The notes beneath the pieces were generated by a model, which did not search any database, had not been told where the DNA came from, and saw only the letters and a list, made by a program, of their open reading frames with translations. Made by a program: the position numbers and the translations under genes. Of a stretch of DNA of 6,268 bases, positions 3,422 through 6,268 are shown piece after piece. Source of the DNA: Chloroflexota bacterium (lineage in GTDB: Bacteria; Chloroflexota; Anaerolineae; Promineifilales; Promineifilaceae). The stretch spans positions 1,340,216-1,346,483 of the forward strand of contig CP070688.1 in the NCBI GenBank assembly GCA_020353135.1, in the 5' to 3' direction. How positions within the stretch are numbered: the stretch's first letter is position 1; each line of letters begins with the position of its first letter.

Positions 3422-6268
3422 ATGTCCGCACGAAAATCTTTACCCCACGGTTATTTGTTAGCAATCCTTTTGATCATCGTAATCGCCGTATTGATTCCGG
3501 CCTCAAGTATGGTCGTTGCCGACCACACGCTGCCGCCCGATACCGTCGCCGTCGTGGGCAGCCTGCAAGATGAACTGGGTTGTTCGGGAGACTGGCAGCC
3601 GGAGTGCATCGCAACGCAAGTCGGCTACGACGGCGATGATGACATCTGGCAGGGCTTATTTAGCGTGCCCGCCGGAAGCTGGGAGTACAAAGCGGCGCTC
3701 AACGGCAGCTGGGCCGAGAATTACGGCGCCGGTGGGGCCCAGGATGGACCCAATATCCCCCTGAGCGTGGCGGCACCCATGGACGTCAAGTTCTACTACG
3801 ATCACAAAAGCCACTGGATAACCGACGATGTTAATTCCGTAATCGCGACGGCCGCCGGCAGTTTCCAGAGCGAGCTGGGCTGCCCGGGCGATTGGCAGCC
3901 TGACTGTCTGCGCTCCTGGCTGCAGGATCTGGACGGCGACGGCATTTACACCTTTGAGACCGACCATATCCCGGCTGGAAGTTACGAATTCAAAGTCGCA
4001 CTAGATGAAGCCTGGGACGTATCCTATCCTGGCGCCAATGTGCCTTTCAGCGTGCCTGCTGCCGGCAGCAGCGTGACTATCACCTATGACAGTGCGACCA
4101 ACGATGTCGGCGTTGCGGTCGAACCGCCTGACACGGTGCCGCCGGAGATCGCCGCGTTGGTGACCGATCCGGCCCGCGACCCAATCCAGGACGAGGTCTT
4201 CTACTTCGTCATGCCCGACCGCTTTGACAATGGCAACTCCGGCAATGACACCGGCGGCATTCCCGGCGATCGCCTTGACCACGGCTGGGATCCCACGGAC
4301 AAAGGCTTCTTCCACGGCGGCGACCTGCAAGGTCTGATTAACCAGCTCGACTACCTGGCCGACATGGGCACGACGGCCATCTGGATGACGCCGGTCTTCA
4401 AGAACAACCCCGTGCAGGGCAGCGGCGACGATATCTCGGCCGGCTATCATGGTTACTGGCAGGTGGACTTCACCCAATTCGACCCCCACTTCGGCACCAA
4501 CGCCGAATTGGAAGAATTGATCAACCAGGCTCATGCGCGCGACATTAAAGTTTTCTTCGATATCATCACCAACCACACGGCCGATATCATCACCTATCAA
4601 GAAGGCTCCTTCGTTTACCGCAACAAGGAAGATTATCCATACAAGGACGCGGACGGGGTTGAGTTCGACGACCGCGATTACGTGGGCACGGGCACCTTCC
4701 CTGAATTGGACGCGGCGACCAGCTTCCCCTACACGCCGGCGTTCAGCGACCCGGCAGACGCGGATATCAAGGTGCCGGACTGGCTGGACGACCCTATTTA
4801 CTACCACAATCGCGGCAACTCTACATTCAGCGGCGAGAATTCGCTTTACGGCGATTTCTTCGGCCTCGACGACCTGTTCACCGAGCATCCCGATGTCGTC
4901 CAGGGCATGACCGATATTTACAAGAGCTGGATCACCGATTATGACATCGATGGTTTCCGTATCGACACGGTCAAGCACGTCAACCTGGAGTTCTGGCAGG
5001 AGTTCGTGCCGGAAATCATGGCCCATGCCGCCGCAACGCCGGGACGTGAAGATTTCTTCGTCTTCGGCGAAGTCTTCAGCGGCAATCCAGAACTGCTCAG
5101 CCATTACACCAGCCGCGCCGATTTCCCGGCCGTACTGGACTTCCACTTCCAGGAGCAGGTGCGTCTCTACGCTTCGGCGGGCGGCAATGCGGACATCATG
5201 CGCGACCTCTTCGCCGACGATGACTACTACACCGATGCCGACTCCAATGTCTACGCCCTGCCGACCTTCCTCGGCAACCACGATCGCGGCCGTTTTGGTT
5301 GGTTCCTGGATGCAGACAACGGCGGTTCGTTAAACGACGGCGAAATGGTGGCCCGTTCCAAGCTGGCGACGGCGATGATGTTCTTCGCCCGCGGCGTGCC
5401 CGTCATCTACTACGGTGATGAGCAGGGATTCACCGGCGACGGCGGCGACAAAGACGCCCGCCAGGACATGATGCCCAGCCAGGTTGAAGAATATCAGAAC
5501 GAAAACCAAATCGGCACCACTGCATCGCCGGGTGACGACAACTTCGACATGACGCACCCGCTCTACGTAGCTTACGGCGAATTCGCGGCCTTGCTGGCGG
5601 CGCATCCCGCGCTGGGTACAGGCGCGCAGCTGCATCGTCACAGCCAGGCCGGACCGGGCATCTATGCCTTCAGCCGCATCGACCGCGACGAGCAGGTGGA
5701 ATATCTCGTAGCCTTTAACAATGATACCAGCCCGCAGACGGCTTCCTTCGCCACCGACAGCCCGAACACGACCTTCGGCGAGATCTATCCCGGAACGAGC
5801 ACAGTTCCCAGTGATGCTGAAGGGAACGTGGCCATCGCGCTTGACGCCGTGAGTTTCGCCATCTACCGCGCCGACACCTCACTGCCGGCCAGCAGCGCCG
5901 CACCGGGCGTGGCCTTTAATACGCTTACCAACGATCAGGAAGTTGAGCTGGCGACACAGGATCTGGACGGCAACGCCGTGCAGGATCGCATTGAAGTCGG
6001 CGTCGCCCTGACGGAAGCGAAGTACGCCGAGGTAACCTTCGCCGTGCGCAAGAGCGGAGAAGTCGACTACACCGTCATCGGCGTGGACGATAATGCGCCG
6101 TACCGCGTCTTCTTCTCCCTGGAAGACGTGCCCGGCGGCTTTGTCGAAGGCGATATGCTCGACTTCGTGGCCGTGGTCAAGGACAACGCCGGCAATTTGA
6201 GCTACGCCGAAGTGACGGGCATCAAGCCTGTCGAGGTGCAGCCGCCGGCCGCCGGGGCCGGATACGCC
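3422..6268 (+). CDS. Secreted GH13 alpha-amylase/pullulanase-type enzyme with two X25 modules, 3'-truncated by the window edge
   Basis: Extracellular starch- or glycogen-degrading enzyme; 949 codons are seen and the frame is still open. A signal peptide spans residues 1-33: basic ARK, hydrophobic LLAILLIIVIAVLI, likely cleavage VVA|D. Two X25 modules, as found in pullulanases, follow at about 40-137 and 140-235. The GH13 domain starts near 256, with a Ca-site-like DRFDNGNSGND and HGGDLQG. Its motifs are region I DIITNH (380-385), region II GFRIDTVKH with nucleophile Asp515, region III FGEVF with acid Glu550, and region IV GNHD with Asp621. The catalytic triad is therefore complete. A C-terminal beta domain ends near 818 (FAIYRAD). 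After it come an EF-hand-like loop (847-858) and an Ig-like module (about 860-935), then a Pro/Ala linker leading out of the window. Alpha-1,4 versus alpha-1,6 specificity cannot be settled. The size and linker suggest more modules, perhaps a second catalytic or starch-binding domain. Confidence 0.95.
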   Translation, partial: MSARKSLPHGYLLAILLIIVIAVLIPASSMVVADHTLPPDTVAVVGSLQDELGCSGDWQPECIATQVGYDGDDDIWQGLFSVPAGSWEYKAALNGSWAENYGAGGAQDGPNIPLSVAAPMDVKFYYDHKSHWITDDVNSVIATAAGSFQSELGCPGDWQPDCLRSWLQDLDGDGIYTFETDHIPAGSYEFKVALDEAWDVSYPGANVPFSVPAAGSSVTITYDSATNDVGVAVEPPDTVPPEIAALVTDPARDPIQDEVFYFVMPDRFDNGNSGNDTGGIPGDRLDHGWDPTDKGFFHGGDLQGLINQLDYLADMGTTAIWMTPVFKNNPVQGSGDDISAGYHGYWQVDFTQFDPHFGTNAELEELINQAHARDIKVFFDIITNHTADIITYQEGSFVYRNKEDYPYKDADGVEFDDRDYVGTGTFPELDAATSFPYTPAFSDPADADIKVPDWLDDPIYYHNRGNSTFSGENSLYGDFFGLDDLFTEHPDVVQGMTDIYKSWITDYDIDGFRIDTVKHVNLEFWQEFVPEIMAHAAATPGREDFFVFGEVFSGNPELLSHYTSRADFPAVLDFHFQEQVRLYASAGGNADIMRDLFADDDYYTDADSNVYALPTFLGNHDRGRFGWFLDADNGGSLNDGEMVARSKLATAMMFFARGVPVIYYGDEQGFTGDGGDKDARQDMMPSQVEEYQNENQIGTTASPGDDNFDMTHPLYVAYGEFAALLAAHPALGTGAQLHRHSQAGPGIYAFSRIDRDEQVEYLVAFNNDTSPQTASFATDSPNTTFGEIYPGTSTVPSDAEGNVAIALDAVSFAIYRADTSLPASSAAPGVAFNTLTNDQEVELATQDLDGNAVQDRIEVGVALTEAKYAEVTFAVRKSGEVDYTVIGVDDNAPYRVFFSLEDVPGGFVEGDMLDFVAVVKDNAGNLSYAEVTGIKPVEVQPPAAGAGYA
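3536..4126 (+). repeat. Duplicated X25 module inside the amylase
   Basis: Residues from about 40 and from about 140 align at an offset of exactly 100 residues: GSLQDELGCSGDWQPEC (46-62) against GSFQSELGCPGDWQPDC (146-162). Each is followed by an acidic D-x-D-G/D turn, a VPAGS/IPAGS turn, a WEYKAAL/YEFKVAL strand, and a closing strand that ends in a tyrosine-containing pattern. The DNA of the two copies has diverged at many third positions, so the duplication is old. X25 modules accompany starch-active enzymes; their exact role is not settled. Confidence 0.8.

Noticed and set aside
4001..5281. Long open frame of 426 codons on the minus strand
   Set aside because: It lies opposite the GH13 catalytic domain, whose motifs are unmistakable on the + strand. 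The minus translation is rich in V, A, R and I with no family resemblance, as expected of an antisense shadow.
3277..5439. 14-base identity GGATTCACCGGCGA at 3277-3290 and 5426-5439
   Set aside because: One copy encodes a normal stretch of the GH13 domain (GFTGD) and the flanks do not extend the match. Chance is the simplest explanation.

Overview
The window reads as a piece of a bacterial chromosome of moderately high GC from a heterotroph that secretes polysaccharide-degrading enzymes. The family mix is a GH6 cellulase, a large secreted GH13 enzyme with N-terminal X25 modules, and an acetamidase/formamidase beside an NTF2-fold protein. I would guess Chloroflexota (Anaerolineae-like), with an actinobacterium as the main alternative. 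This placement is an inference from protein style, because no rRNA or other marker is present.

Layout, left to right, all genes on the + strand. (1) 1-924: 3' part of a GH6 cellulase gene whose start lies left of the window, closed by a strong intrinsic terminator at 969-1010. (2) 925-1564: a 640-bp non-coding stretch holding three contiguous copies of a 53-bp repeat, each with a small hairpin and a GGCCGGCC palindrome at its end, followed by further inverted repeats. (3) 1565-2892: a two-gene operon of a 131-residue SnoaL/NTF2-like protein and a 310-residue acetamidase/formamidase family protein. Their stop and start codons overlap as TAATG, with a strong Shine-Dalgarno sequence inside the first gene. 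A weak terminator-like hairpin follows. (4) 2893-3421: a 529-bp gap without a convincing gene. It holds several short palindromes, one of them an 18-bp imperfect inverted repeat just upstream of the next gene that could be an operator. (5) 3422 to the right edge: a secreted GH13 alpha-amylase/pullulanase-type enzyme, open at the window end (949 codons seen). It has a signal peptide, two X25 modules exactly 100 residues apart, a complete GH13 catalytic domain with all three catalytic carboxylates, a C-terminal beta domain, an EF-hand-like loop and an Ig-like module.

The two outer genes encode extracellular enzymes for cellulose-type and starch-type glucans. The middle operon encodes predicted cytoplasmic proteins for small-amide metabolism and has no obvious link to glycan breakdown. 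I see no mobile element, CRISPR array, tRNA or rRNA, and no clear sign of a wholly new system. The items most worth a second look are the 53-bp tandem repeats, the translationally coupled NTF2-amidase pair, and the possible operator in front of the amylase.
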